Source: Paracoccaceae bacterium (GTDB taxonomy: Bacteria; Pseudomonadota; Alphaproteobacteria; Rhodobacterales; Rhodobacteraceae). Taken from it: a stretch of DNA of 7,348 bases. A program made the translations under genes and the position numbers. The notes beneath the pieces are model-generated. The model did not search any database. It was not told where the DNA came from and saw only the letters and a program-made list of their open reading frames with translations. This document shows, in pieces, positions 1 to 5,987 of this stretch. The stretch is taken from NCBI GenBank assembly GCA_021767525.1, contig JAASTF010000150.1, positions 1-7,348 on the forward strand, in the 5' to 3' direction. Positions within the stretch are counted from its first letter, which is position 1. Every line of letters begins with the position of its first letter.

Positions 1-899
1 AAGGCCTCTTTCGTCAGCGAGGTAAAGACCAGCTCGCCCAGCTCGCCATCGGGCAGAACTTCGCCGGTTTGCGGGTCGATCACCTCGGGATAGAAATGAT
101 CTTCCCAGATATGCAGACCGTCCTTGGTTTCCACGCATTCATTGGCCACACCGGGGCCCATCACCTCGGACAGGCCGTAGATGTCGACCGCGTGCATATC
201 AAACGCCTGCTCGATTTCCGATCGCATGGCGTTGGTCCAGGGCTCGGCGCCGAAAATGCCCACTTTCAGCGGCGATTTGCGTGGATCCAACCCCTGGGCC
301 GCATATTCGTCCAGGATTGACAGCGCATAGGATGGCGTGACCGTGATGCCCGTGGCCTGGAAATCCTCGATCAGACGCACCTGGCGCGGGGTCATCCCGC
401 CCGAGATCGGCACCGTCGTCAGGCCCAGCTTGTCGGCGCCCAGGTGGATGCCCAAACCGCCCGTAAATAGGCCATAGCCATAGGCGTTGTGCAGCAGATC
501 ACCCGCCCGCAGCCCCGAGGCGCGCAAACTGCGCGCCACCACGGTGCCCCACGCATCCAGATCGTTTGCCGTATAGCCCACCACAGTCGGCTGCCCCGTC
601 GTGCCGGATGACGCATGGATGCGCTGCACCTGTTCGCGCGGCACAGCGAACATGCCGAACGGGTAGTTATCGCGCAGATCGGTTTTCACGGTGAAAGGGA
701 ATTTCCCAAGGTCCGACAGCGATTTCAGGTCGTCCGGGTGCACCCCCGCCTTGTCGAAACTGTCCTTGTAGAACGGCACGTTGTCATAGGCGTGGCGCAG
801 CGACCATTTCATCCGCTCAAGCTGCAGCGCCGAAATCTCGTCGCGGCTGGCTGTTTCGATCTGCTCCAGATCGCCGGGTTTGGGGGACAGGTCTTCCAT
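1..899 (-). CDS. paaK: Phenylacetate-CoA ligase PaaK (3' end beyond window)
   Basis: PaaK is the cytosolic, AMP-forming ligase that starts aerobic phenylacetate breakdown: phenylacetate + ATP + CoA gives phenylacetyl-CoA, AMP and PPi. The 299 visible residues begin MEDLSPKPGD. They carry the family start pattern (WSLRHAYDNVPFYKD near 32-46), the adenylate-forming phosphate loop SSGTTGQP (97-104), FGAEPW (216-221), DIYGLSE (239-245) and the WEDHFYPEVID segment (265-275). PaaK proteins are usually about 430-440 residues, so roughly the last 135-140, including the mobile C-terminal domain, lie off the left edge. The ATG shares one base with the paaJ stop (TGATG), and a GGAGG at 907-911 sits 7 nt upstream, so the start is well supported and translation is coupled to paaJ. 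It is the third gene of the paaI-paaJ-paaK operon. Nothing in the visible part looks broken. Confidence 0.97.
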   Translation of the reverse strand, partial: MEDLSPKPGDLEQIETASRDEISALQLERMKWSLRHAYDNVPFYKDSFDKAGVHPDDLKSLSDLGKFPFTVKTDLRDNYPFGMFAVPREQVQRIHASSGTTGQPTVVGYTANDLDAWGTVVARSLRASGLRAGDLLHNAYGYGLFTGGLGIHLGADKLGLTTVPISGGMTPRQVRLIEDFQATGITVTPSYALSILDEYAAQGLDPRKSPLKVGIFGAEPWTNAMRSEIEQAFDMHAVDIYGLSEVMGPGVANECVETKDGLHIWEDHFYPEVIDPQTGEVLPDGELGELVFTSLTKEA

Positions 900-2092
900 C
901 ACACGGCCTCCATCAAAAGGGCGATGCCCTGGCCCACGCCGATGCACATGGTGCAGATCGCGCGTTTGGCCCCAGTGTCAGACATGGTGATCGCATTGGT
1001 CAGCGCCAGGCGCGCGCCCGACATGCCCAGCGGATGGCCCAGCGCGATGGCGCCGCCATGCGGGTTCACGTGATCGGCGTCGTCGGGCAGGCCCAGCTGC
1101 CGCATGGTGGCCAGGCCCTGGGCGGCGAAAGCCTCGTTCAGCTCGATAAAGTCGATATCGCCGATCTTCAGGTCGTGCCGGTCCAGCAGCGCCTGGGTCG
1201 CCGGCGCCGGGCCGATCCCCATGATGCGCGGCGGCACACCCACGGTGGCCATCGAGGTGACGCGCGCCAATGGCGTCAGCCCGTATTTCTTGACCGCCGA
1301 CTCGCTGGCAACGATCAGGGCCGCCGCGCCATCATTCACGCCAGACGCGTTGCCGGCGGTCACGCTGCCACCTTCGCGGAAGGGGGCGGGCAGTTTCGCC
1401 AGCTTTTCCAGCGTGGTGGCGCGGGGGTGTTCATCGGTATCCACCACGATCGGATCGCCCTTGCGCTGGGGGATGGTCACCGGCTTGATCTCGCGCGCCA
1501 AACGGCCGCTTTCGATGGCGGCGGCGGCGCGGTCCTGGCTGCGCAGGGCGAATTTGTCCTGATCTTCGCGCGAGATATTGAAATCCTCGGCCACGTTTTC
1601 CGCCGTTTCGGGCATCGAGTCGGTGCCGAATTGCTTGTGCATGGCGCGGTTGACGAAACGCCAGCCGATGGTGGTGTCATAAACTTCCGCCTTGCGGCTG
1701 AACGCGGCATCGGCCTTGGGCATGACCAGCGGCGCGCGGGACATGGACTCGACGCCGCCGGCAATCACCACCTCGGCCTCACCCAACTTGACCGCGCGGG
1801 CCGCACTGCCCACCGCATCGAGGCCCGAGCCGCACAGCCGGTTGATCGTCGCGCCCGGCACATCCTCGCCCAGCCCGGCCAGCAACGTGGCCATGCGCGC
1901 GACGTTGCGATTATCCTCGCCCGCCTGGTTGGCGCAACCGATCAGGCATTCATCAACCTGCAGCCCGTCGAAGGGCGCCACCAACGCGCGGATCACGCCC
2001 GCCAGCAGGTCGTCGGGCCGCACATGGGCCAAGGCACCGCCATACCGGCCGATGGGCGTGCGCCAGCCCTCGCAGATGAATGCCTCTCTCAT
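899..2092 (-). CDS. paaJ: 3-oxoadipyl-CoA / 3-oxo-5,6-dehydrosuberyl-CoA thiolase
   Basis: This 397-residue type II thiolase matches the PaaJ/PcaF subgroup along its whole length. It opens MREAFICEGWRTPIGRYGGA and has the diagnostic CANQAGEDNRNVARMATLLAG stretch (53-73). The acyl-accepting nucleophile is C87 in NRLCGSG. The second half carries NEAFAAQ (319-325), GGAIALGHPLGMSGA with H353, and C383 in CIGVGQG, so both acid/base residues are present. In the phenylacetate pathway the enzyme cleaves two intermediates: 3-oxo-5,6-dehydrosuberyl-CoA, and later 3-oxoadipyl-CoA to succinyl-CoA and acetyl-CoA. The same subgroup also serves the beta-ketoadipate pathway as PcaF; the flanking paaI and paaK favour the PaaJ role, although the protein could do both. 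The ATG overlaps the paaI stop (ATGA), with AGGAGG at 2100-2105 and a 7-nt spacer. Confidence 0.96.
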   Translation of the reverse strand: MREAFICEGWRTPIGRYGGALAHVRPDDLLAGVIRALVAPFDGLQVDECLIGCANQAGEDNRNVARMATLLAGLGEDVPGATINRLCGSGLDAVGSAARAVKLGEAEVVIAGGVESMSRAPLVMPKADAAFSRKAEVYDTTIGWRFVNRAMHKQFGTDSMPETAENVAEDFNISREDQDKFALRSQDRAAAAIESGRLAREIKPVTIPQRKGDPIVVDTDEHPRATTLEKLAKLPAPFREGGSVTAGNASGVNDGAAALIVASESAVKKYGLTPLARVTSMATVGVPPRIMGIGPAPATQALLDRHDLKIGDIDFIELNEAFAAQGLATMRQLGLPDDADHVNPHGGAIALGHPLGMSGARLALTNAITMSDTGAKRAICTMCIGVGQGIALLMEAV

Positions 2093-2523
2093 GTCGTCTC
2101 CTCCTCGAAATGCTGTCCAGATACTTGCCGCGACAATCCGCGGAACAGGGCGACCTTGCGCCCGTCCTCGCCGGTCACGACCACGTCATACACGCCCGAC
2201 CGGCCGGTCAGGCTGACCTCTTGCGCCGTGGCGGTCAGCCGCTCGCCCGCCTTGCCGGGGCTTAGGAAGGTGATGGTGTTTTCCTGCGCCACCACCAGCT
2301 TGTTGTAGCTGTTGCAGGCAAAGGCAAAGGCGCTGTCGGCCAGCGTGAAGATATAGCCGCCGTGGCAGATGCTGTGCCCGTTCAGGTGATGGTCGGCCAC
2401 CTGCATCGACAGGACCGCGCGGCCCGGCCCGATGGCGTCGATCCGCGCGCCCAACCACTTGCTGGCGCGGTCGCCGGCCCACATCGCCTGCGCCGAGCGT
2501 TCGGCCCGTTCCTGTGGCGTCAT
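2089..2523 (-). CDS. paaI: Hydroxyphenylacetyl-CoA thioesterase PaaI (hotdog fold)
   Basis: This is a 144-residue single-domain hotdog thioesterase, the usual size for PaaI. The core signature is LNGHSICHGGYIFTLADSAFAFACNS (47-72), with the HGG turn at 54-56 and the putative catalytic D63 in LADSAFA, equivalent to D61 of the E. coli enzyme. The end has the family's GVYDVVVTGEDGRKVALFRG pattern. PaaI hydrolyses ring-hydroxylated phenylacetyl-CoA and related dead-end thioesters, freeing trapped CoA and protecting the cell when the pathway stalls. It is the first gene of the minus-strand operon. The start is set by a strong AGGAGG (2531-2536), 7 nt before ATG. The 3' end overlaps paaJ by 4 nt and supplies the paaJ ribosome binding site. 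An internal copy of the promoter palindrome lies at 2198-2209. Confidence 0.95.
   Translation of the reverse strand: MTPQERAERSAQAMWAGDRASKWLGARIDAIGPGRAVLSMQVADHHLNGHSICHGGYIFTLADSAFAFACNSYNKLVVAQENTITFLSPGKAGERLTATAQEVSLTGRSGVYDVVVTGEDGRKVALFRGLSRQVSGQHFEEETT
2198..2209. promoter_or_regulatory. Intragenic copy of the GACCG-NN-CGGTC palindrome
   Basis: GACCG-GC-CGGTC lies in the paaI coding region, where it encodes part of LTGRSG. It shares the two 5-base arms and 2-base spacing of the divergent-promoter palindrome at 2567-2578, plus flanking bases (CC before, A.G after). It may be an auxiliary operator or a coincidence of GC-rich coding sequence; a 9-of-10 match at 1790-1801 inside paaJ shows near-matches do occur by chance. 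Confidence 0.25.
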
Positions 2524-2551
2524 ACCGGCCCCTCCTCCTGTTCACCGGGCA

Positions 2552-2580
2552 AACCTGCACAAAACCGACCGCACGGTCAA
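2552..2580 (-). promoter_or_regulatory. Putative sigma70-type promoter of paaIJK
   Basis: On the minus strand TTGACC (2580-2575) is a strong -35 match. It is followed by 17 nt and then CAGGTT (2557-2552), a weak -10. Transcription would start near 2545, leaving a leader of about 20 nt just long enough to hold the AGGAGG before paaI. Spacing and position fit well; the poor -10 is typical of GC-rich alphaproteobacteria and of promoters needing help or controlled by repression. Inferred from sequence only. Confidence 0.45.
2567..2578. promoter_or_regulatory. Operator-like palindrome in the paaI-paaZ divergent spacer
   Basis: The perfect inverted repeat GACCG-CA-CGGTC lies in the 120-bp spacer between divergent paaI and paaZ. 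Its right arm overlaps the proposed paaI -35 hexamer, and the site is about 65 bp upstream of paaZ, so one bound protein could control both directions. The small arms and short spacing look more like a TetR-family (PaaR-type) site than the longer boxes described for E. coli PaaX. The binding protein could be the PaaX encoded at 4803-5615 or an unlinked TetR regulator. Confidence 0.5.
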
Positions 2581-2585
2581 GAGTA

Positions 2586-2614
2586 TTGCGCGCGCACCGC
2601 GATTGCGCCATGCT
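2586..2614 (+). promoter_or_regulatory. Weak candidate promoter for paaZ
   Basis: TTGCGC (2586-2591), a 17-nt spacer and CATGCT (2609-2614) give the best sigma70-like pair I can find in front of paaZ. The start point would fall near 2621, just ahead of the GGAGG at 2632-2636. Both hexamers are poor matches. A paaZ promoter must exist in this spacer because the gene diverges from paaI, but this exact placement is tentative. Confidence 0.2.
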
Positions 2615-2643
2615 GCGCCCCGAAACCCAAGGGAGGGGACAAG

Positions 2644-4656
2644 ATGCTGACACCCGAAAGCTTTGCCTGCGGGCAATGGATCGCGCCCGGCGATGCGGCG
2701 CAGACGATCACAGGCCCGGTCACCGCGCAACCGATCGCCCGGGCGGGCGGTGCGGCGCTTGATTTCGGCGCGATGCTGGACTGGGCGAAAACACGGGGCG
2801 GTCCGGCCCTGCGCGACATGACCTTTCACGACCGCGCGCGGATGCTCAAGGCGCTGGCCGGCTATCTGGATGGCCGCAAGGAAGAGCTTTACGCCCTGAA
2901 CCCGATGACCGGCGCCACCCGTCGCGATGGCTGGGTCGATATAGATGGTGGCATCGGCACGATGTTCCTGCTCGCGTCAAAAGGGCGGCGCGACATGCCC
3001 GATGGCCATGTCTATATCGATGGCGAGGTCCAGCAGCTGTCGCGCGAGGGCGGTTTCCTGGGCCAGCATATCGCGGTGCCGCTGCAAGGCGTGGCGGTGC
3101 ATATCAACGCCTTCAACTTTCCGGTCTGGGGGATGCTGGAGAAACTGGCCCCCGCCCTGCTGGCGGGCGTGCCCTGCATCGTGAAACCGGCCACGCAAAC
3201 CTGTTACCTGACCGAGGCGTGTTTCCGCATGATCGTCGAGTCGGGCCTGCTGCCCGAGGGTGCGGTGCAACTGGTGATCGGGCGCACCGGCGACCTGCTG
3301 GACCGGCTGGGCGCGCAGGATGTGGTAGCCTTTACAGGCTCGGCCGATACCGCGCTGACGCTGCGGGCCAATCCGACCCTGCTGCGCAACTCGGTGCGCT
3401 TTACCAGCGAACAAGACAGCCTGAACGCCGCCGTGCTGGGGCCCGATGCGGGTGCGGGCAGCCCCGAGTTCGATCTGTTCGTGAAAGAAGCGGTGGCCGA
3501 GATCACCACCAAGGCGGGCCAGAAATGCACCGCCATGCGCCGCCTGATCGTGCCGCGCAGCGCGATGGAGGACGTGGCGCAGGCGCTGGCCGCGAAGCTG
3601 GGCGAGGTGGTCATCGGTGACCCTGCGGACAAGGCCACGCAGATGGGGGCGCTGGCCTCGCTTGCGCAGAAAGAGGACGTGCAGGCCAAGCTGGCGCAGC
3701 TGAAGGCCGAGGCGCGCGTGATCTGCGGCGACAGCGCGCCAGACCTGCCCGGCGCCTTCCTGTCCCCCACGCTGCTGGCCTGCGACGACCCCAAGGCCGC
3801 CAGTGCCGTGCATTCGGTCGAGGCATTCGGCCCGGTGTCGACGCTGATGCCCTATGACGATACAGGCGAGGCCGCGCGACTGGCCAATGCGGGGGGCGGG
3901 TCGCTGGTGGCGTCGCTTTTCACCCATGACCCGGCCGTGGCGCGCGAGGTGACGCTGGAAAGCGCGGCGCATCACGGGCGCCTTTACATAATGAACCGCG
4001 ACAGCGCCGATGAGGCGACGGGCCACGGCAGCCCCCTGCCCCACATGATCCACGGCGGACCGGGGCGCGCGGGCGGCGGCGAAGAACTGGGCGGCGTGCG
4101 CGGCGTGCTGCATTACATGCAGCGCACCGCGATCCAGGGCAGCCCCGATGTTCTGAGCGCGATCACCGGCACCTGGATCAAGGGCAGCGCCGAGGTCGAA
4201 GGCCCCGACCACCCGTTCCAGCGCACCTTCAACGAGATCGCGATCGGCGAGACGATCCACACCAGATCGCGCGAGGTGACGCTGGAGGATGTCGAGCATT
4301 TCGCCCATTTCACCGGCGACACCTTCTATGCCCACATGGACGAAGAGGCCGCACGCGCCAACCCGTTCTTCCCCGGCCGCGTCGCGCATGGATACCTGTT
4401 GCTGTCCTTTGCGGCGGGGCTGTTCGTGCAGCCCGATCCTGGGCCGGTTCTGGCCAATACCGGGCTGAACGGGCTGAGCTTTCAAAAGCCTGTCAGCCCC
4501 GGCGACAGCATCGCCGTGCGGCTGACCTGTAAACGCAAGACGCGCCGCACCGCCACCTATGGCGAGGTGGCCTGGAACGCTACGCTGACCAACCAGGACG
4601 GCGCGCAGGTGGCGGAATACGAATTGCTGACGATGGTCGCCTATGACCGGCCGTGA
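2644..4656 (+). CDS. paaZ: Bifunctional oxepin-CoA hydrolase / semialdehyde dehydrogenase PaaZ
   Basis: PaaZ opens the oxepin-CoA ring with its C-terminal MaoC-like hydratase domain and oxidises the reactive aldehyde to 3-oxo-5,6-dehydrosuberyl-CoA with its N-terminal NADP-dependent aldehyde dehydrogenase domain. The 670-residue protein is close to the 681 of E. coli PaaZ. In the dehydrogenase domain (about 1-520) I see FNFPVWG (157-163), K181 in CIVKPATQT, FTGS (230-233), general base E256 in TSEQDSLN and nucleophile C295 in AGQKCTA. In the hydratase domain (about 528-670) the pair is D559 and H564 in FTGDTFYAH, followed by FFPGRVAHGYLLLS (575-588). Both active sites are intact, which argues for a catabolic enzyme. 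ATG 2644 is chosen because GGAGG (2632-2636) is 7 nt upstream and the protein then aligns with the family; an in-frame extension back to 2362 would run antisense through paaI. Confidence 0.97.
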   Translation: MLTPESFACGQWIAPGDAAQTITGPVTAQPIARAGGAALDFGAMLDWAKTRGGPALRDMTFHDRARMLKALAGYLDGRKEELYALNPMTGATRRDGWVDIDGGIGTMFLLASKGRRDMPDGHVYIDGEVQQLSREGGFLGQHIAVPLQGVAVHINAFNFPVWGMLEKLAPALLAGVPCIVKPATQTCYLTEACFRMIVESGLLPEGAVQLVIGRTGDLLDRLGAQDVVAFTGSADTALTLRANPTLLRNSVRFTSEQDSLNAAVLGPDAGAGSPEFDLFVKEAVAEITTKAGQKCTAMRRLIVPRSAMEDVAQALAAKLGEVVIGDPADKATQMGALASLAQKEDVQAKLAQLKAEARVICGDSAPDLPGAFLSPTLLACDDPKAASAVHSVEAFGPVSTLMPYDDTGEAARLANAGGGSLVASLFTHDPAVAREVTLESAAHHGRLYIMNRDSADEATGHGSPLPHMIHGGPGRAGGGEELGGVRGVLHYMQRTAIQGSPDVLSAITGTWIKGSAEVEGPDHPFQRTFNEIAIGETIHTRSREVTLEDVEHFAHFTGDTFYAHMDEEAARANPFFPGRVAHGYLLLSFAAGLFVQPDPGPVLANTGLNGLSFQKPVSPGDSIAVRLTCKRKTRRTATYGEVAWNATLTNQDGAQVAEYELLTMVAYDRP

Positions 4657-4663
4657 TCCAACT

Positions 4664-4684
4664 GTGTCGCTGACGCGACGCTTT
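4664..4684 (+). terminator. Small hairpin just after paaZ
   Basis: GTGTCGC (4664-4670) pairs with GCGACGC (4675-4681), including one G-U pair, around a 4-nt loop, 7 nt after the paaZ stop. Only TTT follows, so as an intrinsic terminator it is weak. It may instead stabilise the paaZ mRNA 3' end or act together with the larger element at 4707-4752. Confidence 0.3.
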
Positions 4685-4706
4685 GTATCTCGGGCCCTGG
4701 CGGGCC

Positions 4707-4752
4707 CTCGGGGCTGAGGGGCGCTGCCCCTCAGACTCCCCGGGATATTTTT
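4707..4752 (+). terminator. Large GC-rich hairpin with T5 tail between paaZ and paaX
   Basis: CTGAGGGGC (4714-4722) and GCCCCTCAG (4726-4734) form a perfect 9-bp stem with a 3-nt loop. The stem continues outward across a 3-nt bulge (4735-4737): 4707-4713 pairs with 4738-4744 with one G-U. AT and then TTTTT (4748-4752) follow directly, giving the layout of a Rho-independent terminator for paaZ transcripts. Just upstream, CGGGCCCT is directly repeated at 4691-4698 and 4701-4708 and can itself fold. The conserved-looking tail (CCCCGGGATATTTTTGG, 4738-4754) resembles a dispersed intergenic element I associate with Rhodobacteraceae genomes; that link is from memory. Confidence 0.6.
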
Positions 4753-4802
4753 GGAGAGAGGAAGCCGGTGGGGCGTCTTTTCTGTTTGGTGCCAAGGGTG
4801 TA

Positions 4803-5615
4803 ATGAGGGGCATGGACAGGCTTGCCCCGCTTTTGACCACGCTTGAAGCCGATGGCCGTTTGCGCGTCTGGTCGCTGGTGATCACCGTGTTCGGTGACAG
4901 CGTGCAACCGCGCGGCGGGCGCGTGTCGACCGCGCGGCTGAACCGTCTGCTGGGGCGGATCGGGGTGGAACCCGGCGCGCTGCGCACCGCGCTGTCGCGG
5001 CTGGGGCGCGATGGCTGGGTCGACAGCGAGCGCGACGGGCGGCTGAGCCATTACCGCCTGACGCCCGAGGGGCGGGCGAAATTCACCGATGCCACCAGCC
5101 GGATCTATGCGCCGCCGCGCGGGCCGGTGGCGGGTTGGGCGCTAAGCCTGGAAGACAGCCCCGATCCGACGGCCCTGCATGTGGGCGGCATGGCCCTGCG
5201 CCCGGCGGATGCGCCCGCGCCGCCCGCGCGGCTGCGTCTGGTCGGGCAGTTGCAGACCCTTGTGCCGGACGTGGCGCAGGACATTTTGACCGATGCGCAC
5301 CGGGCGGCATTGCAGGCTTTGCGCGCCGATCTGAACGCGCTTGTCGCGCCACCGCACGATCCGCTGGACGCCGCCGCCGCGCGGACGCTTTTGATCCATC
5401 GCTGGCGGCGGATCGTGCTGCGGCACCCGGAATTGACGGCGCCCCTGCTGCCGCCCGGATGGGCCATCGCGCCGCGCGCTGCCGTGGCCCGGGCCTGGCA
5501 CGACCTGACGCCGCTGGCCGAGGCCTGGTGGGACGAAACCGGGCCCGGTCTGCCCGCGATGCCCCCCGCCGGTCCGGCGCTGATGGAACGGTTTGGCGGC
5601 AAAGGGCTTGATTAA
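4803..5615 (+). CDS. paaX: PaaX-family transcriptional regulator
   Basis: PaaX proteins repress phenylacetate genes and release DNA when they bind phenylacetyl-CoA. The 270-residue product has a winged-helix N-terminus (about 20-95: RVWSLVITVFGDSV, then GALRTALSRLGRDGWVDSERDGRLSHYRLTPEGR). The C-terminal PaaX domain (about 190-240) includes HRWRRIVLRHPELTAPLLPPGWA, the family's most recognisable block. The middle region is proline- and alanine-rich and less conserved, and the protein is shorter than E. coli PaaX (316). Start choice is between ATG 4803 (AAGGG at 4794-4798, acceptable spacing) and ATG 4812 (GAGG at 4805-4808, too close); I take 4803. A TTG at 4683 would put the reading frame through the hairpin element and is rejected. 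It lies downstream of paaZ but behind the terminator-like element, so it is probably transcribed separately. The target site is not proven. Confidence 0.88.
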   Translation: MRGMDRLAPLLTTLEADGRLRVWSLVITVFGDSVQPRGGRVSTARLNRLLGRIGVEPGALRTALSRLGRDGWVDSERDGRLSHYRLTPEGRAKFTDATSRIYAPPRGPVAGWALSLEDSPDPTALHVGGMALRPADAPAPPARLRLVGQLQTLVPDVAQDILTDAHRAALQALRADLNALVAPPHDPLDAAAARTLLIHRWRRIVLRHPELTAPLLPPGWAIAPRAAVARAWHDLTPLAEAWWDETGPGLPAMPPAGPALMERFGGKGLD

Positions 5616-5636
5616 TTGCCCCGTCGGCGCAACTCT
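5608..5636 (+). promoter_or_regulatory. Possible leaderless promoter before the DUF2794 gene
   Basis: TTGATT (5608-5613), 17 nt and AACTCT (5631-5636) would place a transcription start about at the A of ATG 5643, consistent with the lack of a Shine-Dalgarno there. The -10 is poor and the -35 overlaps the end of paaX, so this is only a suggestion. Confidence 0.18.
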
Positions 5637-5642
5637 GGTGCC

Positions 5643-5987
5643 ATGACGTTTCAGACACCACCCCCCGTTCCGCCGCGGCAGGCGCCCGAGCAGGTGGCCT
5701 TTGACCGGCGCGAGTTGGGCGTCATCCTGGGCCTTTACGGGCGGATGGTGGCCGCAGGCGAATGGCGCGACTATGGCATTTCGCACCTGCGCGACGCGGC
5801 GGTGTTTTCGGTCTTTCGCCGCACCGCCGAGCACCCGATCTATCGCATCGAGAAGCGGCCCAAGCTGCGTCAGCGACAGGGCCAGTATGCGGTTCTGGGG
5901 ATGGACGGCCAGGTGCTGAAACGCGGGCACGAGTTGAAGACTGTGCTGCGTGTGCTGGAGCGCAAACTGATCCGCGCGGTGGAGTGA
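5643..5987 (+). CDS. DUF2794 family protein of unknown function
   Basis: This is a small, soluble-looking protein of 114 residues with no signal peptide or membrane segment. The proline-rich start (MTFQTPPPVPPRQAPEQ) is followed by a conserved core: VAFDRRELGVILGLYGRMVAAGEWRDYGISHLRDAAVFSVFRR, then YRIEKRPKLRQRQGQYAV and a C-terminal KRGHELKTVLRVLERKL helix. I recognise this as the DUF2794 family, widespread in alphaproteobacteria; I know of no assigned function. The basic, arginine-rich core is compatible with nucleic-acid binding, but that is only a guess. The ATG at 5643 gives the family-like N-terminus but has no clear Shine-Dalgarno. An in-frame TTG at 5616, with AAGGG at 5602-5606, would add nine residues (MPRRRNSGA). 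The gene sits 27 bp after paaX and overlaps the next gene by one base (TGATG). Confidence 0.85.
   Translation: MTFQTPPPVPPRQAPEQVAFDRRELGVILGLYGRMVAAGEWRDYGISHLRDAAVFSVFRRTAEHPIYRIEKRPKLRQRQGQYAVLGMDGQVLKRGHELKTVLRVLERKLIRAVE

Noticed and set aside
1790..1801. Near-copy (9 of 10 arm bases) of the operator palindrome inside paaJ
   Set aside because: One arm is imperfect, it lies deep in coding sequence, and it lacks the flanking bases shared by the other two copies; best taken as chance.
1034..2308. Open reading frame of 424 codons on the plus strand opposite paaJ and paaI
   Set aside because: It is the antisense shadow of two well-supported genes, has no protein family features, and its Arg/His/Gly-rich composition is typical of a reverse-frame artefact.
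2362..2643. In-frame upstream extension of paaZ
   Set aside because: It would run antisense across the paaI start and the shared promoter; the ATG at 2644 has GGAGG at the right distance, and E256/C295 then match E. coli PaaZ numbering.
2977..4485. Open reading frame of 502 codons on the minus strand inside paaZ
   Set aside because: It is antisense to a gene with full family identity, its translation is rich in Arg, His, Gln and Gly with no recognisable domain, and such open antisense frames are common at this G+C.
4683..4802. TTG start extending PaaX by 40 residues
   Set aside because: The extension would translate the GC hairpin and T-run element; it has no PaaX-like sequence and no ribosome site.
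5142..5930. Minus-strand open frame opposite paaX and the DUF2794 gene
   Set aside because: Low-complexity Arg/Pro/Gly/Gln composition, no ribosome site, and both sense genes are convincing.
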